From Gautieria morchelliformis (taxonomy: Eukaryota > Basidiomycota > Agaricomycetes > Gomphales > Gomphaceae), in assembly GCA_015179125.1 (NCBI GenBank), contig WHVA01000262.1, forward strand, positions 62,001 to 126,000: DNA of 64,000 nucleotides, given 5' to 3'. The notes under the pieces were generated by a model. It saw nothing but the letters and a program-made list of their open reading frames with translations, was not told the DNA's origin and ran no database searches. Shown here piece after piece: positions 24,532 through 35,369 of the stretch; within the stretch, counting starts at the first letter, position 1, and each line of letters opens with the position of its first letter. A program made the position numbers and the translations under genes.

Positions 24532-26151
24532 TTAAGCTGGAACCGTTGACGGCTTCCTCACAGTAGTCTTAACAGGCGCCTCGTTCTCCTTGTCGCTTTC
24601 TGCTACAAAACTAGCATTTGAGGACATAACAGATGATGATCTTCGGTGAGACAAAGGCAGCGAGGAACGTGGCTTGCTCGACGACGTCAACCGCACCAGG
24701 CTAGAAGTCGAGGCCGAAAGCGGGGTCCCACGAGATGCAGGTGGTGGCCCCGTCCCCACGCGCGAAGGTTTGAAGGCAGACGTACTAGCTTTAGTACCGG
24801 TGCGGGCACTCAGTGCTTTTTTTAGAGGAGTCTCAGCCGTATTGGGCTTCGTGGTTGCAGTGACGGAGCCAGGTCGCGGTCGCGGCGCACTGGGCGTTGT
24901 GAACGCGACAGACTGGCGACGCGAGGCCAGGTCGGGAAGACCTACCCGTACGGGCGCAGGTGTCGAACCCCCCGTGCCCTTCACGCCTAGCTTGCGTTTG
25001 AGCTAATATAATACAAATGTCAAGCAATGACGTGACACAAAAAACAAGGCTCTTACGAGTTCCAGCTCCTGTTGCTTCGAGTCTAACGCAGTATTGAGGC
25101 CCTCCTTGTCCTCTTTATCTTGTGCCCTCGCCTTATTGAGCTGGAGAAGCTTAACTTCTTTGTCTGCACTTTCTTGTTGCAAGTCGTGCACCTGTCTCTT
25201 CAACCTGCCGATTTCGTCGGTGAGAGTAGCCACGCGCTCCTTGACCGAGCCCAAGGCCACGTCATCTTCTGCCTTACTCTTCTCGCGTTCGTCATCTATT
25301 ACCTGCTGTTTCTCGGCGACCTCCGCTTGAAGCGAGTCGATGGTCTGCTGCGCTTGTGATTGCAGTAGGTTCGCTTCCTCGACCTTGCCTTCAAGTTTCT
25401 GGATTTCGTTCGCCTTGCTCTCCACAAGCGCATTGAGTTCCCTCTCTCTTCCCTCAAGCCTCTGTCTTTCGTCTCCAAGCTCATCCACCTCACTCGTCAA
25501 CAAGTCACGCTCCCGGCGCAGCTTTTCTTCCTCCTCTGTGACCTTCTCAAGCTCCCCTTTCAATTGCCCAATGCTGCCGTGCAGCACCACCAATGCCCCT
25601 TCACTCGCTTCGTCCATAACGCTTCGCTCAAAGCTCTCCTCACGACTCCGCTCGACTTCATCTTCCAAGCCGCGACAAATCATTTCAAGCTCGTTGAGTT
25701 TGTGTCTCAAAGCACGCATTGCAGTCTGTCGACGTTTAACTTCCTTCCGATATTTCTCGGCGCCTGCCTCCGCATTTTGGAGTTGCGTGGACAGCAACGA
25801 GACCAGCTCATCTCGCGCTGCGAGGTCTACCTCAAGTTGAGAGGCGAGCTGATGCTGGAGTGAGAGTTGCTCGCGCAATGATGCCACCAGCTCTTCTTGA
25901 GAGTGCGCCACGAGCCCCTCAGAAAAGATTGCAGACGGTGCCCTCATCATTTGTTTCGGTATGAGAAGGGGTCCCTTGGCTTCCGATGACACGCCAGAAT
26001 CTCCATTCTCTGGAGTGTAAAAAGCACTGCCATTGGCGGCCTTGGCTTCGGAGTCATCTTCATTGATCGGGGTTCCGAGCTTGACAGTACAGGCGACGTC
26101 TTGTTCGTTTTCTACACTACGCTTGACTCGGTGGGTTAGTTTGTTCCACAT
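24532..26151 (-). CDS. Coiled-coil protein with basic Ser-rich tail
   Basis: Two exons are joined over a 54-bp intron (25003-25056, GTAAGA...TTAG). I start at the ATG at 26151 (MWNKLTHRVKRS) because the longer upstream frame begins only with GTG. Residues ~95-370 form one long heptad-rich coiled coil (EELVASLREQLSLQ, GELEKVTEEEEKLRRERD, LKRQVHDLQQESADKE). The last ~150 residues are basic and rich in Ser, Thr and Pro (RPRPGSVTATTKPN, SSLVRLTSSSKPRSS), like microtubule- or cytoskeleton-binding tails. The total is about 520 residues. The family was not recognised; a structural or cytoskeletal role is an inference. An E-box-like CACGTG lies about 75 bp upstream (26226-26231). Confidence 0.8.
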
Positions 26152-28880
26152 AGTCGTCGTGCCTGGTGCAAGCCTGATCAAAGATAAGTGGGGATAGTGA
26201 CAGTCGCGTCGAACAAACTTTTCGGTCACGTGATCGCTTAGGTTCTGGTAATACGATAGTATAACGAACTGTGTGGGGAACTTAGTGCCAAATGGAATTC
26301 AATGCGCGCGACTTCAACTTCATAACGTAATTAGCTTTACAAGTATACGCCAAATGGAACTGTCCACCCAGTGCCACCCACCAAATCATACATCAAGCAC
26401 GTTTATGTAAATAGAACACTGGTTGTCTACTATTCGCTATTCCCAGCCTTCTCCATGATAGGATCCATGAGTGCAGCTCTACATGACAGTGGAAAAGTCG
26501 ATGGTCCAGTAAATCCGACGCATGGCAATAAGTCTGTGTCCCTCTTTCACAGATGCCGGCTAGCCCTTGGTTTTCGAACGAACTACGATTTTATCCTCTG
26601 TTCGTGTGCTTGGTCTTCTGAGCAGCCCTTCCTCTGATTCTCGCACGGTTCCAGGGATAATCATTTCGAGTTTTATGGTGTTTTTCAGTGCCATACGAGC
26701 TCCATACCTCCATCCGCCTACATCAGACGTTGGGTTCCGTTTATTCATTTGGGGAGATAAGTTGTGGAGAGACTTGCGTTGGTGGACCGAGTCGCGCCGA
26801 CGTACTGGCAGGCTTTCATCTTCAGAGGCAGTCTATATATAATTCCTATCATCAACCAAGCTATTCAGTTATACACCGGACAGCTCCCCATCCAATCCAG
26901 GAATGAGATCGGTCGTAGGCTGAGTTCTGATGTGTCGTGTCCGATCCATGCCCTAAAACCGGCTCTAAGGGGTGACCAGTGAACACTGCATTGACACCAT
27001 GCAAGTCGAAGCATATCCTGGATAGCTCCGCCTAGGCCATTCCTACACCATCATGAATGCAACCCCGATGAACCACCGCTGCCACATGGGCATCAACCAA
27101 GCGCGTGTCCCCAGGCTGACGTTAAGTCTCGAGTCTCGACAGCGGCAGAACTAAGCAGGGTACCTGAGTGTTGCTGCGAGTGTACACAGATCTGCAGAAC
27201 ATATGCTACACCATACGTATTGAGTATGAATGAAGCTCAGAACTAGGCTGATAGTACGCTGTGAACGCCCCCCGGCGATCGCGTATTCTATTGCGTTGGC
27301 CAGTAGGGGTATGGTTGCTGCTGAGGTGTGGGATAGAGCTGAAGTTCATAGACAGAGGTAGGAGATGTGTTTCAAAGACGACATCGTGCTGCGCCTCCAC
27401 AGTAGACCTGATAGCTCTATTTCATTGGAATGCCGCCCATTCAGTGCCAAGCTTAAACCCTTCGCAATGCCTATGAGTAGATGCTGATCCGTAACAACAC
27501 GGGATATCCACCTAATGACAAGAGCGAAATTTATGTAAAGCTTGTTCGCGACTGCTTGTTGTTCGTCCGTCCGTCCGTCCCTGACTTCATAGTTGATCCG
27601 ATATAGGGAGAACACTATGCATGTCCGCAGTGTTCAACAGGGTAATAATTTGATACGGAGATATATAGGGGAGGTGGGAGGACCTGTTCAACCAAGAAGT
27701 AGCACGTAATCGTTGACTAATCCCCGATCGAACCTTCCTTTTCAGTCATGGCCATCATGCTGTGACTTGCGTCGAATACGTACTACTTTTTGCACGTTCT
27801 ATAAATATACTTGACGTCATTCACACCCATGGCGAATATATCCCGCTCACGAATACTGATAAGCAATGTACTCTTCGTGGGGTACGGCCATTTTCTAGTA
27901 AACAATTTGCTACCAATAATTACTCGCCAAGCTCCGCGCCTAATATTTGCAATTCAGTTTGTAATTATCGGTAGCAAATTTGATTTACTGCGAGCGTTCG
28001 CTCAGCGCGCGCTGAAGCTGCGCGCCAGGCTGCTATGAGTCATCGACCTAGCTCTGAGTCAGTCTTTGATTTGCTGCATCTGCTATGCCCCGTGAAGGAA
28101 GACTATACACCTATGCGCCAGGCCATACGGTTTTCCGAACACTATGATGTGTACAGCCTGCCATAAGTACTTGGAATTTTTCGCCGGGCTCAGGCGTGCT
28201 CATGTTGACTACTGCTTTACTGCCCAACTGCGCTGCGCAGGCAGGGCTCGCGTCTTGAGTACGGGCCTGGGTCTGTTCCTACTAGTACAGCTCCTCGGGC
28301 CTCGTTTCGCCGGATCCACCGTCAGCGTGACGGTATTGAGATTTTTGGCTTCAGTGTAGCCAACGATACAGCGTCCACCCACCTTATGTGACGTACGTGA
28401 GTGTATCTCCCTGCCTACTATGGTATAGTATATAATTCTGGACGTTTCCCGTCCTGCACCACATGTGAGGAGAGCTGCTATTAGTATATATTGGCTCTGG
28501 GTACCTGTAGAACCTGTGTTTCCTCCACATCTGATAACCATGCACGCCAGTGGGCCACGCTCGGAACGTCCAGTCGAGTCGGCGTTCAACTACATGGTAG
28601 ACCACTGGAGAATCAACTCAGGGTCATAGAGCCTTTGCTGCGAAAAAATGTGGGGAGTAACATTGGCAATAATCTAGTTCCCGCATCTATTGCGTTAAAT
28701 ACACCCATAGGACCTCCAATAGTTCCTGCCTCTCATACTCAATGACCCCGACTACCACCCCGTACATACGAGTTACAACATTTATAGTACAACCTGGACA
28801 GCATCCCATTATGATCTTCGCGATTATAGGATGCAACGTGGCAAAAACGTGAGACAGGCGGGCGATCGATCGATCAATGC
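26152..28880. other. Gene-poor spacer
   Basis: Apart from the TPR-CHAT tail copy near 26.73 kb, I see no gene. Short frames on both strands have no intron-exon logic or family likeness. A (GTCC)n microsatellite of four units lies near 27566. Base composition is mixed with no clear element ends. Confidence 0.5.
26725..26880 (+). pseudogene. Copy of the TPR-CHAT gene tail
   Basis: At about 26728-26759 the DNA reads RWVPFIHLGR-stop, matching the RWIPFIHMGR-stop end of the TPR-CHAT gene (3984-4015). Similarity continues beyond the stop: a GCCGACGTA block, CTTCAGAGGCA, and TATCAACCAAGC appear in the same order and similar spacing at both sites (4039-4110 and 26797-26860). Upstream no TPR or CHAT sequence is found, so only the last codons and 3' flank of a second gene survive. 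Confidence 0.65.
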
Positions 28881-29116
28881 TGGGAATTGAAATGGTGCTT
28901 GAACGCGGGACGTGGAAGGCGAGTAGAGGTGAAGGGAGGCGAACGGTTGGGTGGCATAGTACGTGTGTTATAATGTAGTGTGATAAGTATGGCGTTAAAT
29001 CACGATAATCGGGCTGATGACTAGCGTTGATACTAGAGACGAGATGGAGTCATGCGCAGAATTCAAGAGAGGCAAGTTACTTACCTGTCACCAGTTTTTC
29101 CGTTGGGCCACTCCTG

Positions 29117-29227
29117 TCATGCGATGACACAATAATCCCCCAGGTCACTGGGATCCTGATCGATGACCCCACTCCCAGCACTCGCAGTGCCACTGCCTTT
29201 CGATGAGGACTCTTGCGAAGATGGCAT
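29117..29227 (-). CDS. Lipopeptide mating-pheromone precursor-like peptide (CaaX)
   Basis: This short frame of 36 residues starts MPSSQESSSKGSG, is rich in Ser and Gly, and ends DLGDYCVIA. The last four residues CVIA are a farnesylation CaaX box. Basidiomycete B-locus pheromone precursors have this shape: a short, poorly conserved leader and a Cys-aliphatic-aliphatic-Ala end. On the same strand a TATATAAA box lies about 90 bp upstream of the ATG (29314-29321), so transcription could start about 60 bp before the ATG. No STE3-type receptor gene is in this window, so it may be a dispersed pheromone gene or the edge of a locus. The peptide is too short for homology to be decisive; the judgement rests on the CaaX end, composition and TATA box. 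Confidence 0.65.
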   Translation of the reverse strand: MPSSQESSSKGSGTASAGSGVIDQDPSDLGDYCVIA

Positions 29228-29313
29228 ATCAGAGTACGAGTAAAATGCTTGGACAAGGTTGGTTAATGCGAACTTGGGTTAAATAATAGCAGTGGGGGCA
29301 GCGCAGTTGGTGG

Positions 29314-29321
29314 TTTATATA
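29314..29321 (-). promoter_or_regulatory. TATA box of the CaaX peptide gene
   Basis: Minus-strand TATATAAA lies about 87-94 bp upstream of the peptide ATG at 29227, a plausible core promoter spacing for a small gene with a ~60-nt leader. Confidence 0.55.
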
Positions 29322-29329
29322 GCTGCGAG

Positions 29330-30990
29330 CTCCAGCGCGTAACCGGGTACCCGTAATAAGTGCGGTATAAATGGATTGAATTATGCTGATTGCAGTAAGT
29401 ATCGTATTGGCTGAGGCTTAGCACAGGGTAGCGCAAGCGCTGCCATCGGTGGCGCTCGTGCCGTAGTCGCTGACCGTCGGGACCAACTGTAAGTACGGGA
29501 AAGTGACGTTACGCCGGGCACGTCACGGCGTGCCCGGGTACTAGTAGGTACCCGTAGAATATTGCGATGCGTGGAGCTCAACGTATGCGGTGCCCTCTGC
29601 TGTATACACGGCGGCGGGAATCTTTGAAACCGGAATGGTGCACAGGGTTCGGTACAGATATCTTACATATTACGTACTTCCACGAACTACCTAAGCCGTT
29701 ATCCAGCGAACGGTAGGCTATTGCTATACTCCGTTATCATGATTTGCAATGCTTATAAGAACCGAATTGAAAGAGACCCGCACTAGTATTGTGATGGACC
29801 AGGCATTTGAAACAAGCAAGTACTGAGTGGTTGTATGTACACATCACGCTGGCGGCGACGAAGCGATGACCGAACCTTGCAGAAATCATACAAAGAAGGA
29901 AACCTCCCGGTCCAGCCACGATGATCCTCCTGAGATACATATCAAGATGTGCATGATTGTGGATCATCCTGGTTGCCTGTCCTTCTCGCAGGATCACAGG
30001 ATCACGCACATCGTCCCTGCGCATGCTGTCCCTACCCATGTAATAGGCATGGTACAGTATTCGATGATACTTACCGTGAGTATTCCAACCCGTCTTGGTT
30101 TGAGATTACGATGAGAGCGGAGCTTAGTTAGCAACTTGACATCCTCCGTCCAGAGCTACTGTTGTACCAACAGCCTCACACCGTCTACAGTATAAATGGA
30201 GACTCCAACTCGAATCTCGATAACACATAAGAACCCTTATCCGCACATAGTAAATATAAATCAACGGGGCGAGTACTATCCAGGGACGTCGGGTATGGTT
30301 CCGGAACTAGTAATTCTATCAGAACTAAAGCCACAGGCCGTCGGCGGCACTCTGAATTCGTCTATCGCCCGGATCTAGCCTGTATGGCACGTGGCAGCTT
30401 GACTCTTCGCCGGAGCTGCTTTGTTGCCTCCAGTCCCTGTCTAACGGCCCGTTCAGCATGAAGTTGTCTGGCTGAGGGTGCTGAGCGTGAAGACGCATGT
30501 ACGCGAACGTATCGGGATGTTCGTCACTGGCGCGATCGGCAGCACCACTGTATTGCTCTGCTATCCGAGTGACTCCAGCAACAGTCGATTACTTTACCCC
30601 TGTTCCGCTCTCCCTCAGTCTCAGATGCTTCATGGTCGCTTATCTCTGTCAAATATCCTGCCGTTATCTTCGTGATGGCTCTGTTTTGCACCCCCGTTCT
30701 AAGATCCAGGGATGCACACACCCTGACGGCTTTCAGCTATTACTGGGACCAGCATCACCCACTGCGAAGTCATCGCTGCCCCATTTAGTTTGCGGCCGAT
30801 GCTCTTTGTAAACCCCGCCCAAAAGGCGGGAGCTCTCTGCCGCAGCCTTGCGTCGCGGAGCTGCTTTGACGGCCCGTATCTCTGTTTAATGCGGCGTCAT
30901 CACGATATGTCGTAGACGACAGTCACGTTACTAATACACGATGTCTAGAATGCACAGTCACGTAAGTACACTATCATCACGTCAGGGGAC
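29330..30990. other. Gene-free stretch
   Basis: No convincing frame, RNA gene or repeat structure was found here. The frames present are short, on both strands, and lack any recognisable motif. Confidence 0.5.
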
Positions 30991-30999
30991 ATGACGTGT

Positions 31000-32110
31000 G
31001 TTCGACCACTTGGGCGCGGTCGCATGCCGAATCCCGCCACCAGCTACCACCAACGTCCCGCAAAATTTTGGTGCAGTCACATTCGGGCTGGGATCTGACC
31101 GTGGCGAGCGTGTTGGCCTTGACCAGAGCATATTAATGCACGGCTCAGAGAAGTGGCCAGAGGAAGTACAACATGTCATTCGGGAACGGCCTTTTCTTGC
31201 GCACTGTGAAACTGGACGACCTCGATCTAGACTCACAGTTTGTGGTCAAGATGCACGCATACCGCTCGAGGAACATGGCCCGAATTAAGACAACCCGAAG
31301 GCTCGCTGCTTCGACACGCACAGGGCACAGGCATAGTGAAGGGCGTAGCACAGCTTGAACATTTCGAAAATCAGACGCAGCGACGATCCAAATGACTTGG
31401 AGATACTATTTTGGTAACCGCCCAGATAGACCAACTGACCACAGAGGAGTTGAAATTGACACTCGGGTTGTCCGGGGCGGTAGAGACCATTGATCAATTT
31501 GAATATGCAAGGATTTGTTGCTGGCGTTTCGTGATGCTGTTCTTGGTGTGTCTCCTGACCTTGTATTTTTTCCCCTGTCATGATGTAACAGGCATACCGC
31601 TCCGCGACAGCAGCATATTCTTATTAATCCTGATGGCGCAGGGGACAATCCAGGGATCCTTAGGCTTCATGCCATTCGAGTTGAGAGATACTCAACGGAA
31701 AGGCAGATTGTAGGTTGTTTGCCCATACACATTTCCAGGAGTTTACCGCCAGGGATTTCAGGGCACTTAGCGCTTTATGTCCAGGAACGCTCTCGACGGG
31801 GTAAGAGACCTCACACGTACATTGGCGATCTGGAGGCATTTTACGTTGTTCTCTGGTGGATCCTTATGGTCTATTCTGGGCCACATAAAGCCAGCGCCTG
31901 AAGCGCAGGCCACTCAGCCTTACAGACAGAGAATATTCGATTGACGTGACTATCCTAATAGCGGAGCTTATTTTGCGAGTTTATGTTCGAACCAAGAAAC
32001 CATCCCCGGCGTCATTGCAAGGAACCTACGCTATCTCTGAACGATCACCCTGCAGGCACTGCTTCAAAACTCACGTTGAAGGTATGGTCCGCCTTCCATA
32101 TTACTGTCTA
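31000..32110 (+). pseudogene. Decayed protein-kinase-like (FunK1-type) gene
   Basis: Scattered forward-strand pieces look like a fungal FunK1 kinase: NILINPDGAGDNPGILRL (near 31620) resembles the segment after the catalytic HRD in FunK1 proteins, and RPHTYIGDLEAFYVVLWWI (near 31810-31860) resembles the conserved HTYIDDLESFYYVL region towards the C-terminus. Between them frames shift, stops occur and the catalytic HRD is not seen. The assignment rests on pattern memory of this family and is tentative. Confidence 0.42.
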
Positions 32111-32424
32111 TGCCTAATTAAGCATTTCCGCCCCCCGCGTTCGGAACTCCGGATTCGGGCATTTTGGGGTTCAGATAGCAGACATTATCGATTTATCAGC
32201 TGAAAGCCGATGAATTAGCAACAGCGACGAATTGGTTGAAACCTCTCACTGCGCTTCTGATGATATCCGCATCACCAATCACCATTTCATGCTCTTCTTG
32301 TTCCGCTGTAAAGCATGTAAAGGATGCCTTCCCCGCACCACCCCCCAAAACTTAGACTAGACCACTACATACTACAACTGGAAAAAACTCGAAAGAAGTC
32401 ACATGGGGCTTCCGAGTCAAACGC

Positions 32425-33425
32425 TTAAATTTTTTGTAACTGCTTTATCTGCGCAAGTGTCTCCTCCCTCAAGTCGTCCTCTGCTTCAAACAGTCGCTGC
32501 TCCCTGATGGTTTCGATCGCTGCTTGCTGACACGCACGCGTGACGCCGTGGATACACATACTGCCTAACTTATGCAGGATTAGTTGCGACGCTGGGTCCT
32601 TCGGATGGAGCTGGTAATGTCTAGCTAACTCGTCCCGCCACGTCACCTCCAAGTTATATCGACACATGTGTGTCGGTATTCCGCAGCTGGTGTTGGAGTG
32701 CGGAAGTTTTAGCAGGTTGTCAGCAACCACGAGCCGGCGGTGGTTAATTGCAGCTTGGGTCGTGACGATCAGGTGACAGAGCGGATCGCCAAGTTCTGTG
32801 AAATGCTCGCGTGTAAGCTCGTGTGTTGGCACCGCCATCAGGTCTCTGTATGCGGGGCCTATCCATTCCTCTACGCCGAACCTTACGGCTAAAGACAGCC
32901 TCATTGCTGGGGATATCGCCACATGATCCATCGCATTGATTGCAAAGCAGCGAGCATCTTCCCATTCTAAAAAAGTCGCGAGCTCCAGAATATCCCTCAA
33001 AGAGGAAATTAGTGAGGGTGAGGGTGACGTCCAATGCTGGGGGTTTGAGGTGAATGGGGAGGACAGGGTACATTAAAGAAATTTACCGATAATACCAACC
33101 CAAGAGGCTGTCAAATTTCGATTCAGTAAATGGATCACCCAGCACAATTGGGTTCTCATCACTTAGCCCCTCTGCCTTTGTTGGGGACTCACTGTTTCCA
33201 TGGATTGAAAACAGACGTTTACAAATGGGAGAATGTGGCTGAAGAAGTGACATGTGCAGCTTATACAACTTCTTCCCAACCTGTAAGTAGGCTCGGGTGG
33301 TTATTGATACATAAGTTACAAATGAGGTCACTCACTAGAAATATAGCGGAACCGTCAGAGAAATAAAATCGTGTATGACGGAACTTGATCCTTGGCGAGT
33401 GGGGAGTGGATGAGGGTGAGCGCAT
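32425..33425 (-). CDS. BTB/POZ-domain protein (fungal type)
   Basis: Three exons. It begins MRSPSSTPHSPRIKF at 33425 and continues RFYFSDGSAIFLV / GKKLYKLHMSLLQPHSPI across an intron (GTGAGT...TTACAG), which is the typical start of the BTB family widespread in Agaricomycetes. A second intron lies about 33000-33085. The C-terminal part (LATFLEWEDARCFAINAMDH, ELGDPLCHLIVTTQAAINHRR) is the helical region usual after this BTB domain. The protein ends IKQLQKI. BTB proteins mediate dimerisation, often with cullin-3; no specific role can be given. It is about 290 residues long and looks intact. Confidence 0.85.
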
Positions 33426-34191
33426 ACTATGGTCAGCAGCTGAGTCTCAAATGTTTTCGCGAATACAGCACGTAATAAATACTAGATTGTTTGGCAAAAG
33501 CATTAGTAAGTATCAGCCCATTTTGAAAGGGTTTGTGAATTGAATGGTGACTACCAAGCGTAAAGCAGTCTGTGGCCGAATCGAACTTTTCCAATGCTTA
33601 CTCCGACGGGGTATACAGTCCTACCTACCTAAAAGTGGACGAAACAGGCTGCTCATAGGGCCTCCTGCTCGAAAAACGCTTAGATGTGATACATGAATTG
33701 CCTTAGATACCTACTGTGATGCCCTGAGAGATACAGATCCACGCAATGGGAAAGAATTCCATATGTGCCGTGAGAAGCAGAAGACTCTTGAAAGCAGTGT
33801 TAGAATCTCCCCTCAGCCCCACTAAGTACCGCGATCGCAGTTGCAAAGTAGTCGATATCGAGTACGTTCCCAAAGCCAGAGTGTGACGAAAGCCCTTAGT
33901 TCTTGGCACCCATGCAAAGGCTAAACGGGGGTCTACTTTGCGTCAACTCACAACGCACAACTTGAAGGTGGACGTCGTATGCTGCGGTCGGCATAAACCC
34001 GTCTAGTCGTACAGTTGGGTGACAGCCAAGGCTGATATAAGTATGGATAACGAGCAGCTTCAGCTTCAGCAGCGAAGGAGTGGGGTTGAGGATTTTAGCT
34101 GCAGAGTACTCATGTGGTGATGGAGGTTAGAGGTAAGGAGCCGAAGTACCCGGGCGGAAATTTCCCACGCTCTGCTCCCTCGTTGACAGCA
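33426..34191. other. Intergenic spacer
   Basis: This lies between the divergent BTB and NDUFA6 genes. I see no gene or clear repeat. Confidence 0.5.
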
Positions 34192-34714
34192 ATGACCACC
34201 ATTCCCTCGCGGCTAGCCCGCATAACGCGTACCTCCTCCAGTCCCACCGAGGCCCGTTCCCTCGCTATCCAGCTCTACCGCGACTGGTACCGCTCCGTAA
34301 GCACCATTTCTCACATCTCACCACCCCGCTCACACACACTAGGCCCCCGAAATTGTCTCCCTCTATGCCCTCACAATCTCCCCCACCCTGATCCGACAAC
34401 GTATACGCGAGGAATTCGAACGCAACCGCTACGTCACGGACGTCCGCGTAGTCGATCGCCTCATCCTCAAATGGCGGCAAGAGTACCAGGAGACAATGAA
34501 TTGCTGGAAGCAGGAGCCGCATATTATGGGAATGCTGTTGCAGCCGAAAGAGAGGCCGAAGGAGGCATTTTTGCAGAAGTTCTTTCAGGTGCGCATCGTA
34601 TCCTGGGCCATGCTTGTGCAGTCCTGAAATGTGCGCTTGCTGTTGATGTTGATATAGGGAAGAGAAGATGAGGGTGTCATTCCTGCTGTATCATCGTCAA
34701 GCAGTGGGTTTTAG
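34192..34714 (+). CDS. NDUFA6: NADH dehydrogenase (complex I) LYR subunit NDUFA6/B14
   Basis: Three exons. The N-terminus (MTTIPSRLARITRTSSS) is basic and Ser/Thr-rich, fitting mitochondrial import. The LYR motif is at residues 28-30 (AIQLYRDWYRS), followed after the first intron (GTAAGC...ACTAG) by APEIVSLYAL and IRQRIREEFERN, the hallmark of complex I subunit B14/NDUFA6, which binds acyl carrier protein on the peripheral arm. The third exon (GREDEGVIP...SSSSSGF) follows an intron at FFQ. The length (about 125 residues) is normal for the family. I use the ATG at 34192, which directly precedes the conserved region in frame. Confidence 0.92.
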
Positions 34715-35369
34715 ATGTTGAGAACAGGCAGACTGCATCTTCGGTGTGGCACGAGCACCATGGGCTTCTTTTACCGCATGCACGACGAGCGACAGGTTGC
34801 CCTGACCGAAAGCTGCCCCTCGCTCCATGCACTGATCTCTCAGGCATGAGTCAGGAGACGTGAAACCAGCTAGTCCTGTCATGAGGTATATTGCACTCTG
34901 CATGATTACAGCGAAGTGCCCCGCTTGTGGCCCTGGTTTCTGGCACGACTGAGACCCAATACTTATCTGTGTAAGGGTGGGCGTTTCAGACAGACTTGCG
35001 CTGTGGTACTTGTCAATCTTTCATCGCTAGCGTATAATAATCTTAAGGTAAGAGGCACCGAATCCTCATCAGTCGGACCAGGGAACTTCAATGATTAATG
35101 TGGGATCGCTGCCAGTGGTAGTTGTATCTTCATTAAAATGTTATGTCAGTCCTTTCTAGAGTACTCTGAGTTGATGCACTTACTGGCGAGTACTTATATA
35201 ACTTGAAAATGAGGATACAGTATATAGATTGGTTCAACTTTACTAACTTGGGGGCCCAATACACCTTGCTTATGATGAGCTTGCTCAGTCGCGCCGATAA
35301 ATTATTCTAGGCTCATGCGCACCAAGTCATACAACATCTCGATACCAATAGACATGCTAATATCAAGGT
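34715..35369. other. Intergenic spacer
   Basis: AT-rich DNA between the convergent NDUFA6 and LHS1 genes; no feature seen. Confidence 0.5.

Noticed and set aside
27560-27582. (GTCC)n run
   Set aside because: Simple microsatellite of four units; no further structure.
28076-28105. CYAP-stop as a possible CaaX end
   Set aside because: Second residue aromatic, last residue Pro, and no suitable short frame in front.
30949-30965. CTVT-stop as a possible pheromone end
   Set aside because: No in-frame ATG found upstream within a reasonable distance.
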